64,000 nucleotides of DNA from contig NZ_AP018400.1 of NCBI RefSeq assembly GCF_003609975.1, positions 1,066,501 to 1,130,500 on the forward strand, written 5' to 3'. Numbering within the stretch: the first letter of the stretch is position 1; every line of letters begins with the position of its first letter. The stretch comes from Streptococcus ruminantium (GTDB lineage: Bacteria > Bacillota > Bacilli > Lactobacillales > Streptococcaceae). Below are positions 38,946 to 47,862 of this stretch, in pieces. A model generated the notes under the pieces. That model saw only the letters and a program-made list of their open reading frames with translations, did not search any database and had not been told where the DNA came from. The position numbers were made by a program, and so were the translations under genes.

Positions 38946-40151
38946 TTACAATTCAATGTCACCGAAAAGGTCAGCCATTGAGAAACCAGATTGAGTTTCT
39001 GGCAATTCGTAATCACGTTTGTCTTCACGTTTTTGACGACGTGGACGTGGAGCACGTTTTTCAGCTTTTTCTTCACCTTCAACTGCTGCTGGACGCTCTT
39101 CCAAAGCTTTGATTGAAAGTGATACACGCTCATCCGCTGCATTTACTTCAAGAACCTTAACAGTTACTTCTTGACCTACAGACAAGGCATCTTTTGGATT
39201 TTCAACACGTTTATGTGAAATTTGTGAAATATGCACCAAACCATCAATGCCTGGCAATACTTCAACGAAGGCACCAAAATCAGTCAAACGTTTCACTTTA
39301 CCTTCAATAACGTCACCAGTTGCCAATTTTTGCTCAACACCATCCCATGGACCAGGTTGTGTAGCTTTCAATGACAATGATACACGACCTTCAACTTCAT
39401 CAATCGCAAGAACTTTAACTTCTACTTCCTCACCAACTGTTACAGCTGATTTAGGAGATACATTACGCTCATGTGACAACTCAGTCAAGTGAACCAAACC
39501 ATCAACACCACCAAGATCAATGAATGCACCAAAACTTGTAATACGTGCAACTTTACCAGTTACAACATCACCAACTGACAACTTACCAAATACTTCGGCG
39601 CGCACTGCTGCAGCTTCTGCTTCAACAACCTCACGACGTGATAAGATAAAGCGGTTTTCAGATGGATCAACTTCCTTAATTTTTGCTTCTAACTCTTGAC
39701 CTACAAAGCGCTCAGTATTACGAGTGAAACGGCTATCAATCATTGAAGCTGGAATGAAACCGCGAAGACCTTCAAATTCAACTGCAAGACCGCCTTTAAC
39801 AGCGCGAGTTACTTTAACGGTAACAACTTCTTCCTCACGACCAACAAGCTTGTCCCATGCTTTACGTGCTTCCAAACGTTTTTTAGATACAAGATATGTA
39901 ACAGTGTCTGTATCTTTGCCAACAACTTGGCGAAGTACAAGCAATTCAAGCGTTTCACCAACTTTAACAAGATCGTTGATGTCAGCTTCACGGTCATTTG
40001 TCAACTCACGAAGAGTCAACACACCCTCTACACCAGTACCCGAGATTGCTACATTTGCTTGACCAGCATCAACTGTCAATACTTCTGCAGTTACCACATC
40101 ACCAGGTGTAACTTCATTTACACTGTTCAACAAATCTTCAAATTCGTTCAT
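38946..40151 (-). CDS. rpsA: 30S ribosomal protein S1
   Basis: An RNA-binding protein of 401 residues with four S1 domains, against six in E. coli. The best-conserved repeats read [22 protein letters not shown] and [19 protein letters not shown], each cut here to a representative part. The ATG at 40151 follows GGAGG and is preferred to the frame opening at 40190. The C-terminal 50 residues are charged ([13 protein letters not shown]). It helps initiation on structured messages. Confidence 0.96.
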   Translation of the reverse strand: MNEFEDLLNSVNEVTPGDVVTAEVLTVDAGQANVAISGTGVEGVLTLRELTNDREADINDLVKVGETLELLVLRQVVGKDTDTVTYLVSKKRLEARKAWDKLVGREEEVVTVKVTRAVKGGLAVEFEGLRGFIPASMIDSRFTRNTERFVGQELEAKIKEVDPSENRFILSRREVVEAEAAAVRAEVFGKLSVGDVVTGKVARITSFGAFIDLGGVDGLVHLTELSHERNVSPKSAVTVGEEVEVKVLAIDEVEGRVSLSLKATQPGPWDGVEQKLATGDVIEGKVKRLTDFGAFVEVLPGIDGLVHISQISHKRVENPKDALSVGQEVTVKVLEVNAADERVSLSIKALEERPAAVEGEEKAEKRAPRPRRQKREDKRDYELPETQSGFSMADLFGDIEL

Positions 40152-40272
40152 TAAAAACCTCCGACAATCAGGTCTCTCGACCCAAAACAAAATATATTTT
40201 ATTTAAGGCACACGCAAGGACAAACAACAAATGGACATCTTTGACGAACTAGAATGAAACCTAGTACCTTTA

Positions 40273-40344
40273 CTGGGGTAGCTGGATTCGAACCAACGCA
40301 TGAGGGAGTCAAAGTCCCTTGCCTTACCGCTTGGCGATACCCCA
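40273..40344 (-). tRNA. tRNA-Gln (anticodon TTG)
   Basis: Acceptor TGGGGTA/TACCCCA, anticodon stem AGGGA/TCCCT around CTTTGAC, giving anticodon TTG, and T-arm GGTTCGAATCC. CCA is not encoded. Confidence 0.94.
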
Positions 40345-40490
40345 TGAGTATTCAAATAAGATATAAATTCTTCAAGCTGAACACGGACTAAAATCCTAGT
40401 GAAAAAGATAAACTTCCTCGTGCGTTGCACACATTACGTCAGTTTCCTATTTTCATACGGATTTATTAACGTTCTTTGTATCCTGCTTTA

Positions 40491-40571
40491 TGGAGAGAGA
40501 GGGATTCGAACCCCCGAACCCGAAGGAGCGGATTTACAGTCCGCCGCGTTTAGCCTCTTCGCTATCTCTCC
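40491..40571 (-). tRNA. tRNA-Tyr (anticodon GTA)
   Basis: Acceptor GGAGAGA/TCTCTCC, anticodon stem GCGGA/TCCGC around CTGTAAA, giving anticodon GTA. A long class II variable arm is present, as expected for bacterial tRNA-Tyr, and the gene is 81 bases. Confidence 0.95.
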
Positions 40572-40622
40572 GTGCATCAACAGTCATTATTCTAACATAA
40601 AATAACGACTATTACAAGCCCT

Positions 40623-40856
40623 TTAGTGAGTTAAATTATAATTTTCAATAATATTTCCGACTGCTTTTTCTAGTTTTTTGTAAAAGCTTTCGGTATTTCC
40701 ATTTTTTACAACAGCAAAATTGTTTTCAGCCAATTCAGCAATCTCACCAATAACTTTCTTACCGATTACAAGGCGATAGCCAGAAAACTCTTCTTTATTT
40801 ACCAAAACCTTACTATCTTCAATTTGAATTTCAATTTTTTTATCTTTTTTGCTCAT
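40623..40856 (-). CDS. DUF2969 family protein
   Basis: A 77-residue soluble protein with a basic start (MSKKDKKIEIQIED) and the conserved-looking GYRLVIGKKVIGEIAE. It matches the DUF2969 family of lactic acid bacteria, whose function is unknown. A GAGG ribosome site is nine bases from the ATG. It lies upstream of tRNA-Tyr, so they may be co-transcribed. Confidence 0.8.
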   Translation of the reverse strand: MSKKDKKIEIQIEDSKVLVNKEEFSGYRLVIGKKVIGEIAELAENNFAVVKNGNTESFYKKLEKAVGNIIENYNLTH

Positions 40857-40883
40857 TTTTTTAACCTCACTTTTACTATTCTA

Positions 40884-40917
40884 CAAAAAAAGAGAAAAGC
40901 TTGCAAGTACAAGCCTT
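40884..40917 (-). terminator. Terminator of ilvE
   Basis: AAGGCTTG / CAAGCTTTT stem followed by a U-rich run on the minus strand, just after the ilvE stop. Confidence 0.75.
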
Positions 40918-40923
40918 ATGAAA

Positions 40924-41946
40924 TCAATCTACTTCTACAATCCAGCCTGCGGGTGCTTTAATATCCCCAAACTGAATACCTGTTAACTCATCATAGAGTC
41001 TACGAGTAATCGGTCCTACCTCCGTCTCACTGTAAAACACATGGAACTTGCCTCCCATTTGAACACCACCAATTGGGGAAATAACAGCTGCTGTACCACA
41101 AGCACCCGCTTCCACAAACTGATCCAAATCTTTAATATCGATTTCTCGTTCCACTGCCTTCATACCCAGATGATGCTCTGCCAGATAGAGAAGAGAATAT
41201 TTAGTAATAGATGGTAAGATTGATGGCGAAATTGGTGTGACAAATTCATTCTCCGCTGTGATACCAAAGAAGTTTGCTGAGCCGACTTCTTCTATCTTGG
41301 TATGGGTAGCTGGATCTAGGTAGATAACATCTGAAAACCCCTGTTTTTTTGCATACTGCCCTGGCAGAAGAGAAGCTGCATAGTTACCACCAACTTTGGC
41401 CGCTCCTGTTCCATTTGGTGCTGCACGGTCGTATTTGTCTTGGATAAGAAAATTAGTCGGAGCGAGACCACCTTTAAAATAATTGCCAACAGGCATCGCA
41501 AAGACTGTGAATATGTATTCTTCTGCTGGCTTGACACCAATAATATCACCAACACCAATAAGGAGCGGACGGAGGTAGAGAGTTCCACCTGTTCCATACG
41601 GAGGAACATAATCAGCATTGGCTTTAACTACCTGTTTGCAGGCTTCAATAAACAAATCTGTCGGAACTTGAGCCATCAGTAAACGTTTGGCTGTCCGCTG
41701 AAGACGTTCTGCATTTTGATCCGGACGAAAAAGTTGTAATTTCCCTTCCTTGGTACGGTAAGCCTTCAACCCCTCAAAAGCCTGCTGACCGTAGTGAAGG
41801 GCTGGCGAGCTTTCAGAGATATGAAGATTAGCCTCCTCTGTTAAGTCTCCCTTACTCCACCGACCATTTTTATAATAAGCAATGAAACGATAGGGTAATT
41901 TCATATACGAAAAACCCAGATTTTCCCAATCAATTAACACAGACAT
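40924..41946 (-). CDS. ilvE: Branched-chain amino acid aminotransferase
   Basis: A PLP fold-type IV enzyme that interconverts Leu, Ile and Val with their 2-oxo acids. The 340 residues match the group II BCAT length. The PLP Lys is in NGTGAAKVGGNYAAS near residue 185, and the C-terminal GACGTAAVISPIGGV motif is present. A GGGAG ribosome site precedes the ATG. It lies just downstream of parC, separated by the parC terminator, as in other streptococci. Confidence 0.96.
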   Translation of the reverse strand: MSVLIDWENLGFSYMKLPYRFIAYYKNGRWSKGDLTEEANLHISESSPALHYGQQAFEGLKAYRTKEGKLQLFRPDQNAERLQRTAKRLLMAQVPTDLFIEACKQVVKANADYVPPYGTGGTLYLRPLLIGVGDIIGVKPAEEYIFTVFAMPVGNYFKGGLAPTNFLIQDKYDRAAPNGTGAAKVGGNYAASLLPGQYAKKQGFSDVIYLDPATHTKIEEVGSANFFGITAENEFVTPISPSILPSITKYSLLYLAEHHLGMKAVEREIDIKDLDQFVEAGACGTAAVISPIGGVQMGGKFHVFYSETEVGPITRRLYDELTGIQFGDIKAPAGWIVEVD

Positions 41947-42033
41947 ATCTACACTCCCAGATTACTTTCTATTATTTTACTACTTTTACAATGGATTTTC
42001 AATTAAAAATTCAGAAAATTTTGTGAATACAAT

Positions 42034-42055
42034 AAAAACCCGCCATAGCGAGTTT
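42034..42055 (-). terminator. Terminator of parC
   Basis: AAACTCGC / GCGGGTTT stem with UU(A)U after it on the minus strand, four bases after the parC stop. Confidence 0.75.
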
Positions 42056-42059
42056 GTTT

Positions 42060-44513
42060 CTAATCAATCCATGCTCTGAAAACTTCCTCATCAGAAATTG
42101 TATCTGAGATAAAGCTACCATTGCTAGTGCGCTCTGATAGGCTGAGCTGAATGAGATCTATTTGATGGACTTTACCAGTTTTGGACTGAACATGGAGCAT
42201 TTGACTCGATGTTTCCTCTTCGACTTGACTGGTAAATAAATCAAAATCTCCTTGATCTGTCAGAATCGGTCCAGCTGCAAAGACACGATGGGGCTTCGCT
42301 TTGAGCTCACGTAAAACTTGTAAACCACGCTTAGCACGGCTGGTCACCGGAATATCATTCGTCGCCATACGCTTTAGACTACCACGCTGAGTCAAGATAT
42401 AACTTGAACTAGTATTGCTGATAAAAGCTGCAACCACCGTGTCTTTATCTTTGAGATTGATCGCCTTGACACCGGCTGCCTTAGCACCGATGACTGGCAC
42501 TTCTTCGATGTTGAATCGCAGAGCATACCCTTTTTCTGTTATGATCATCATGTCATCCAAAACCACTGGAGATACTGCGATAACCACATCTTCTGCATCT
42601 TTTAATTTAGCATACTTGGTTGATTTGGACTTGTAAGTCCTCCAAGGAGTGAATTCCTTACGCTCCACACGCTTAATCTGACCATACTTGGTTGCCGCAA
42701 AGTAAGTCCCCTCTTCAAAATTCTCTAACAATTCAGCAAAGATAATCTCTTCATTGGTTTCAAAATTCATCAATGTCTGACTGAGGTGTTCTCCAATATC
42801 CTTCCAACGAATATCTGTCAGTTCATGAACTGGTCGGTAGATAACATTACCAAGATTAGTAAAGAGTAAGAGATGCTGAGTTGTCTTAGCATTCTGTAAG
42901 AAAATTAGCTGATCATCATCCCGTTTCCCCATTTCTTCAAGCGTTGAGGCATTAAAAGAACGTGGACTAGTTCGTTTAACATAGCCCGCCTTGGTTACAC
43001 TGACGAAGGTCTCTTCTTCAACAATCAAGCTGGCCGTATCAATTTCGATGGCTTCTGCATAATCTTGCAATTCACTTAATCTAGAATTACCAAATTGTTT
43101 CTTGACGTCACGCAACTCTTTTTTCATGAGGTTGAACATAGTACGCTCATCACCGATAATAGCTGCTAAAGTCTGAATCTGCTCACGTAAGGCAGCTTCT
43201 TCGTTTTCCAAGGTAACAATATCCGTATTTGTCAAACGATAAAGTTGTAAGGTCACAATTGCTTCTGCTTGTTCCTCACTAAATTCATAGCTAACTTTTA
43301 GGTTTTCCTTGGCATCCGACTTATTCTCAGAAGCACGGATTAGGGCGATAACCTCATCAAGAATCGAAATAACTCGAATCAAGCCTTCTACAATATGAAG
43401 TCGTTTCTCAGCTTTTTCCTTATCAAACTTGGAACGTGCAATGATAATCTCTCTGCGATGGGTAATATAGCTGGATAGAATTTTCTGCAAGCCGACCTGA
43501 CGCGGTGTAAAGTTATCAATCGCAACCATATTAAAGTTATAGTTGATTTGTAAATCAGTGTACTTGTAGAGATAGTTGAGAATGGTCTGTTCATCACTAT
43601 CCTTTTTTAACTCAATAGCAATCCGCAAGCCTGTACGATCTGATTCATCCCGAACTTCTGCAATACCAGGTACTTTATTGTTCACTCGAACATCATCAAT
43701 CTTTTTAACTAAAGTAGCCTTATTGACTTCATAAGGAATTTCAGTAACGACAATTTGTTTCTTGCCAGCCTTGAGCTGTTCAATCTCACAACGACTACGG
43801 ACAACGACACGCCCCTTACCAGTTTCATAGGCCTTCCTGATTTCATCAGCTCCTTGGATAATAGCACCTGTCGGGAAGTCTGGTCCCGGCAGGAACTCCA
43901 TGAGTTTTTCTAGTTTCGCTGTCGGATGATCAATCAGATAAACAACAGCATCAATAACCTCTGCCAAGTTATGCGGTGGAATATCAGTCGCATAGCCTGC
44001 TGAAATCCCAGTTGCTCCATTGACCAAAAGATTTGGGAAGGCAGCCGGTAGTACTGTAGGTTCTTTTTCTGTATCATCAAAGTTCCATGCAAAAGGCACC
44101 GTCTTTTTCTCTATGTCAGCAAGGAGATAGCCAGCCATTTCCGACAGGCGTGCCTCAGTATAACGCATAGCAGCAGGTGGATCACCATCCATAGAACCAT
44201 TGTTCCCATGCATTTCCACCAGAATCTCGCGATTTTTCCAGTCCTGACTCATGCGCACCATGGCTTCATAAATGGAGGAATCACCATGTGGATGAAAATT
44301 CCCCATGATATTACCGACTGACTTAGCAGACTTACGATACCCCTTGTCAAAGGTGTTACCATCCCTATTCATAGAATAAAGAATCCGGCGCTGAACGGGC
44401 TTTAAACCATCACGAATATCAGGAAGCGCACGCTCCTGAATAATGTATTTGGAGTAGCGACCAAAACGCTCTCCCATGATGTCCTCAAGGGACATGTGTT
44501 GAATGTTACTCAT
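42060..44513 (-). CDS. parC: DNA topoisomerase IV subunit A
   Basis: The breakage-reunion subunit of topoisomerase IV, which decatenates daughter chromosomes. From the ATG at 44513 (GAGGT ribosome site) it has 817 residues. The catalytic Tyr lies in the segment AAMRYTEARLSEMA near 118. The quinolone-resistance region reads HPHGDSSIYEAM: Ser79 is the sensitive residue, and position 83 is Glu. The C-terminal pinwheel domain follows from about 490. It has its own near-consensus promoter and is not adjacent to parE. Confidence 0.97.
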   Translation of the reverse strand: MSNIQHMSLEDIMGERFGRYSKYIIQERALPDIRDGLKPVQRRILYSMNRDGNTFDKGYRKSAKSVGNIMGNFHPHGDSSIYEAMVRMSQDWKNREILVEMHGNNGSMDGDPPAAMRYTEARLSEMAGYLLADIEKKTVPFAWNFDDTEKEPTVLPAAFPNLLVNGATGISAGYATDIPPHNLAEVIDAVVYLIDHPTAKLEKLMEFLPGPDFPTGAIIQGADEIRKAYETGKGRVVVRSRCEIEQLKAGKKQIVVTEIPYEVNKATLVKKIDDVRVNNKVPGIAEVRDESDRTGLRIAIELKKDSDEQTILNYLYKYTDLQINYNFNMVAIDNFTPRQVGLQKILSSYITHRREIIIARSKFDKEKAEKRLHIVEGLIRVISILDEVIALIRASENKSDAKENLKVSYEFSEEQAEAIVTLQLYRLTNTDIVTLENEEAALREQIQTLAAIIGDERTMFNLMKKELRDVKKQFGNSRLSELQDYAEAIEIDTASLIVEEETFVSVTKAGYVKRTSPRSFNASTLEEMGKRDDDQLIFLQNAKTTQHLLLFTNLGNVIYRPVHELTDIRWKDIGEHLSQTLMNFETNEEIIFAELLENFEEGTYFAATKYGQIKRVERKEFTPWRTYKSKSTKYAKLKDAEDVVIAVSPVVLDDMMIITEKGYALRFNIEEVPVIGAKAAGVKAINLKDKDTVVAAFISNTSSSYILTQRGSLKRMATNDIPVTSRAKRGLQVLRELKAKPHRVFAAGPILTDQGDFDLFTSQVEEETSSQMLHVQSKTGKVHQIDLIQLSLSERTSNGSFISDTISDEEVFRAWID

Positions 44514-44537
44514 AAGATACCTCAATTAAATATCTAT

Positions 44538-44566
44538 ACTATAGAATTTTCTTACTGCCTAGTCAA
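44538..44566 (-). promoter_or_regulatory. parC promoter
   Basis: TTGACT -35 (44561-44566), a 17-base spacer and TATAGT -10 (44538-44543) on the minus strand, about 25 bases before the start codon. Confidence 0.8.
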
Positions 44567-44728
44567 ACATTTCGTGATCTCTACAATTTTCTCAGAAGTA
44601 AAAATCAATCATACGAGTAGGAAAAATGTCTAGGAGCAAGGCCACAATGGTAGGGAAATCACTATTTCCCGTTGTTTCCAATCTCAAATAGTTACTCCTC
44701 TGACTGTTTGATCTGACCTTAAATCACT

Positions 44729-44980
44729 TCAATCTTGTTCAAAATCAATTCCGACCTTTTGATACGATAAAAATGGGTGAACAATGTTCAGATTAGCATA
44801 TTTTTCAACAATATCATCAAAGGTCTCACGAGGTAGCTTGTCGATATAGTTTAAGGATTGCTCTAAAAAATACGTGGTGTAATTTGACAGCAATCTTGGG
44901 CGACATTGGTGTGACGAATTTTACCGGCAAAACCATAAATGCCTTCAAGTTAAAACTCGATGAATTTGAGAACGTCTTAA
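44729..44980 (-). pseudogene. Decayed Fic-family gene fragment between parE and parC
   Basis: The 583-base gap between the two topoisomerase genes holds scattered Fic-like peptides on the minus strand. One frame reads LEGIYGFAGKIRHTNVAQD, matching the Fic region before the active site. After a frameshift the next frame reads YTTYFLEQSLNYIDKLPRE, then TFDDIVEKYANLNIVHPF, which is the start of the Fic motif HPFxxGNGR. The sequence then departs and stops at 44729, so GNGR is lost. Stops also interrupt the upstream part (KFIEF, stop, LEGIY). Fic enzymes usually AMPylate proteins, often topoisomerases or gyrase; this copy cannot. Confidence 0.75.
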
Positions 44981-45108
44981 ACATTTCTCAATTTCTATCT
45001 TGAATAACTGAACAACCTTTTTCTAGCTTCTCCGCTCTTCAAGACGAGCTAACCATAGTTGCATTCCTAGTTCCTAGTTTATTTTCTAAAGCCATACCCT
45101 GCCTCAGT

Positions 45109-47058
45109 TTATTTGGTAAATGCTGTAGCTTCTTCCAAAGTAAACTTGACATTATCCTCAATCCATTTGCGGCGTGGCTCAACCTTGTCGCCCATAAGGA
45201 CGGAAACACGACGTTCAGCACGCGCTAAATCTTCAATCGTTACACGAATGAGGGTACGAGTATCGGGATTCATGGTGGTTTCCCAAAGCTGGTCTGCATT
45301 CATCTCACCCAAACCCTTGTAGCGTTGCAAGGTAGATCCCTTGCCAAATACCTTACGAAGATCTTCAAGTTCGCCATCTGACCAGGCATAGGCAATCTTC
45401 TCTGTCTTTCCTTTACCCTTGGACATTTTATAGAGAGGAGGAAGAGCAATGTAGACACGACCTGCCTCTACTAATGGCCGCATATAGCGATAAAAGAATG
45501 TCAACAAGAGAGTCTGAATATGAGCTCCATCCGTATCCGCATCGGTCATAATGATAATCTTGTCATAATTAACATCTTCAAGAGTAAAATCAGAGCCAAC
45601 ACCAGCACCAATGGTATAAATCATAGTGTTGATTTCTTCATTTTTAAGGATGTCTGCCATCTTGGCCTTGGCGGTATTGATAACCTTACCGCGCAGGGGA
45701 AGAATGGCTTGAAACTTACGATCTCGTCCCTGTTTAGCAGATCCACCAGCAGAGTCTCCCTCCACGAGATACAGTTCATTTTTAGCTGGATTCTTGGATT
45801 GGGCTGGAGTCAGTTTTCCTGACAATAAGCCTTTATCTTTCTTATTCTTCTTACCATTTCTAGACTCATCACGAGCCTTACGGGCAGCTTCACGGGCATC
45901 ACGAGCCTTAATAGCTTTGCGAACCAGATTAGAAGCTAACTCGCCATTTTCTAAAAGGAAGAACGTCAACTTATCCGAGACAATGCCGTCCACAACTGGT
46001 CTAGCCAAGGGACTTCCCAACTTGTCCTTGGTCTGTCCTTCAAACTGCAAATGTTCTTCAGGAACGAGAATAGACAATACCGCAGACAGACCCTCACGAT
46101 AGTCAGAACCTTCCAAGTTTTTATCTTTTTCCTTTAGTAAATTAGTCTTGCGAGCGTAGTCGTTCATAGCCTTGGTAATAGCTAATTTTAGACCTGTTTC
46201 ATGGGTACCTCCGTCTTTAGTACGGACATTATTGACAAAGGACAGAATGTTATCTGAGTAGCCATCATTGTACTGCATAGCCACTTGAACTTGAAAACCA
46301 GAGTCTTCTCCTTCAAAGTAAAGAACGGGCGTCAAAGTCTCCTTGTCCTCGTTTAAATAAGAAACAAAATCCTGCACACCGTTTTCATAATGGTACTCTT
46401 CGTGCTCACCGGTCCGCTCATCTGTAAGAGTCATGGTGACTTGTTTGAGCAAGAATGCTGACTCTTTCAAGCGTTCGGAAATGGTGTTGAACTTGAAATC
46501 TGTCGTGGAAAAGACAGTGTCATCAGGCATAAAAGTGACCTTCGTACCAGTTTTTGATTTTGGTGCGGTACCAATTTTTGTCAAGGTTGTAACTGGATTT
46601 CCACCCTGCTCAAAACGCTGTTTATAGATAGCACCATCACGGGTAATTTCAACTTCCAACCAACTAGACAGGGCATTGACCACTGAAGACCCCACCCCGT
46701 GCAAGCCGCCCGACGTTTTATAACCACCTTGACCGAACTTACCACCTGCATGTAGAACGGTGAAGATGACTTCAACAGTTGGCTTTCCTGTGACATGCAT
46801 ACCAACCGGCATACCACGCCCTCGGTCAGTGACTGAAAGACTACCATCTTTACTAATTCTTACATCAATACGATCACCAAAGCCAGATAGCGCTTCATCA
46901 ACAGCATTATCAACAATCTCCCAAACCATGTGGTGTAGACCATTGCCATCTGTTGAGCCAATATACATGCCGGGGCGTTTACGAACCGCATCTAAACCTT
47001 CCAACACCTGAATGGCATCATCGTTATAATTATTTACAGTAATCTCTTTTTTAGCCAA
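45109..47058 (-). CDS. parE: DNA topoisomerase IV subunit B
   Basis: The ATPase subunit of topoisomerase IV, 649 residues. It has the GHKL ATP site ([13 protein letters not shown], then GRGMPVG and [15 protein letters not shown]), the TOPRIM motifs [16 protein letters not shown] and [15 protein letters not shown] [14 protein letters not shown], and the PLRGKVINT loop. The start codon is TTG at 47058, with GGAGGT upstream. Divergent from plsY. Confidence 0.97.
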   Translation of the reverse strand: MAKKEITVNNYNDDAIQVLEGLDAVRKRPGMYIGSTDGNGLHHMVWEIVDNAVDEALSGFGDRIDVRISKDGSLSVTDRGRGMPVGMHVTGKPTVEVIFTVLHAGGKFGQGGYKTSGGLHGVGSSVVNALSSWLEVEITRDGAIYKQRFEQGGNPVTTLTKIGTAPKSKTGTKVTFMPDDTVFSTTDFKFNTISERLKESAFLLKQVTMTLTDERTGEHEEYHYENGVQDFVSYLNEDKETLTPVLYFEGEDSGFQVQVAMQYNDGYSDNILSFVNNVRTKDGGTHETGLKLAITKAMNDYARKTNLLKEKDKNLEGSDYREGLSAVLSILVPEEHLQFEGQTKDKLGSPLARPVVDGIVSDKLTFFLLENGELASNLVRKAIKARDAREAARKARDESRNGKKNKKDKGLLSGKLTPAQSKNPAKNELYLVEGDSAGGSAKQGRDRKFQAILPLRGKVINTAKAKMADILKNEEINTMIYTIGAGVGSDFTLEDVNYDKIIIMTDADTDGAHIQTLLLTFFYRYMRPLVEAGRVYIALPPLYKMSKGKGKTEKIAYAWSDGELEDLRKVFGKGSTLQRYKGLGEMNADQLWETTMNPDTRTLIRVTIEDLARAERRVSVLMGDKVEPRRKWIEDNVKFTLEEATAFTK

Positions 47059-47185
47059 AACTGACCTCCATACTTATCATCCTTTCTATATTACAAGTTT
47101 TTGTTTATTTTTGCAAAAAATTTCTGTTTTCTATCCGATGAGACAACTTACTCAAGGATATTTTAGACAAAATCGCCTGAGAATA

Positions 47186-47194
47186 TGCTATAAT
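47186..47194 (+). promoter_or_regulatory. Extended -10 promoter of plsY (leaderless)
   Basis: TGCTATAAT, then GAGAGC, then ATG. The predicted start of transcription falls on the start codon. A weak TAGACA at 47164-47169 could act as -35 with a long spacer. Confidence 0.65.
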
Positions 47195-47200
47195 GAGAGC

Positions 47201-47845
47201 ATGTTATTGAATTTTATTTTACTACTAGTTGCTTATTTATTGGGCTCTATCCCGTCTGGTCTCTGGATTGGCCAATTCTTTTTCAAAATCAATATTCGTG
47301 AGCATGGTTCGGGCAATACTGGTACAACCAACACTTTCCGTATCCTTGGTCCAAAAGCCGGAACAGTGGTGTTTGTAGTGGATTTCTTAAAAGGTACCTT
47401 AGCAGCTTTACTGCCTGTTTTCTTCCATGTTCAAGGTATTTCTCCGATTGTATTTGGGCTGATGGCAGTTTTAGGACATACTTTTCCTATTTTCGCACAA
47501 TTTAAGGGAGGAAAGGCAGTTGCAACTTCAGCTGGTATGCTTTTGGGAGTGGCTCCAGCCTTTTGCCTCTATCTGGTCATTATTTTTGTGACTTCCCTCT
47601 ACCTGACTTCTATGGTATCCTTTTCTAGCGTTTTAGCGGCTGGTCTAGCTATCTTGGGAGCTTTGCTATTTCCAGCGATTGGTTTTCTATTGATAGGATA
47701 TGACTGGTTATTTACATTGATTATCATCTTCTTGGGATTATTTGTCATTATTCGCCATAAAGAGAATATCAGGCGCATCCTCCAAAAGGAAGAGAATATG
47801 GTTCCTTTTGGACTCAATCTAACCAAGCAAAAAAAGCGAGCGTAA
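47201..47845 (+). CDS. plsY: Acyl-phosphate:glycerol-3-phosphate acyltransferase
   Basis: An integral membrane enzyme that makes lysophosphatidic acid from acyl-phosphate, the first acylation in phospholipid synthesis. The 214 residues have about five membrane helices, the glycerol-3-phosphate loop [13 protein letters not shown] near 36-48 and the [11 protein letters not shown] motif near 104-114. The ATG at 47201 gives the normal N-terminus ([20 protein letters not shown]). The frame extends upstream, but the promoter position makes a longer product unlikely. Confidence 0.95.
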   Translation: MLLNFILLLVAYLLGSIPSGLWIGQFFFKINIREHGSGNTGTTNTFRILGPKAGTVVFVVDFLKGTLAALLPVFFHVQGISPIVFGLMAVLGHTFPIFAQFKGGKAVATSAGMLLGVAPAFCLYLVIIFVTSLYLTSMVSFSSVLAAGLAILGALLFPAIGFLLIGYDWLFTLIIIFLGLFVIIRHKENIRRILQKEENMVPFGLNLTKQKKRA

Positions 47846-47862
47846 AAACTCGCTTCTATCTT
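47829..47862. terminator. Bidirectional terminator between plsY and rexA
   Basis: AAGCGAG / CTCGCTT stem with an A-run before it and U-rich sequence after it. It overlaps the plsY stop codon and ends rexBA from the other side with seven U. Confidence 0.85.

Noticed and set aside
40273-40571. tRNA-Gln and tRNA-Tyr as an integration site for a mobile element
   Set aside because: No integrase, direct repeats or foreign genes lie next to either tRNA.
41947-42059. T-box or leucine leader upstream of ilvE or brnQ
   Set aside because: No T-box core (TGGNACC-type) or leader peptide is present upstream of either gene.
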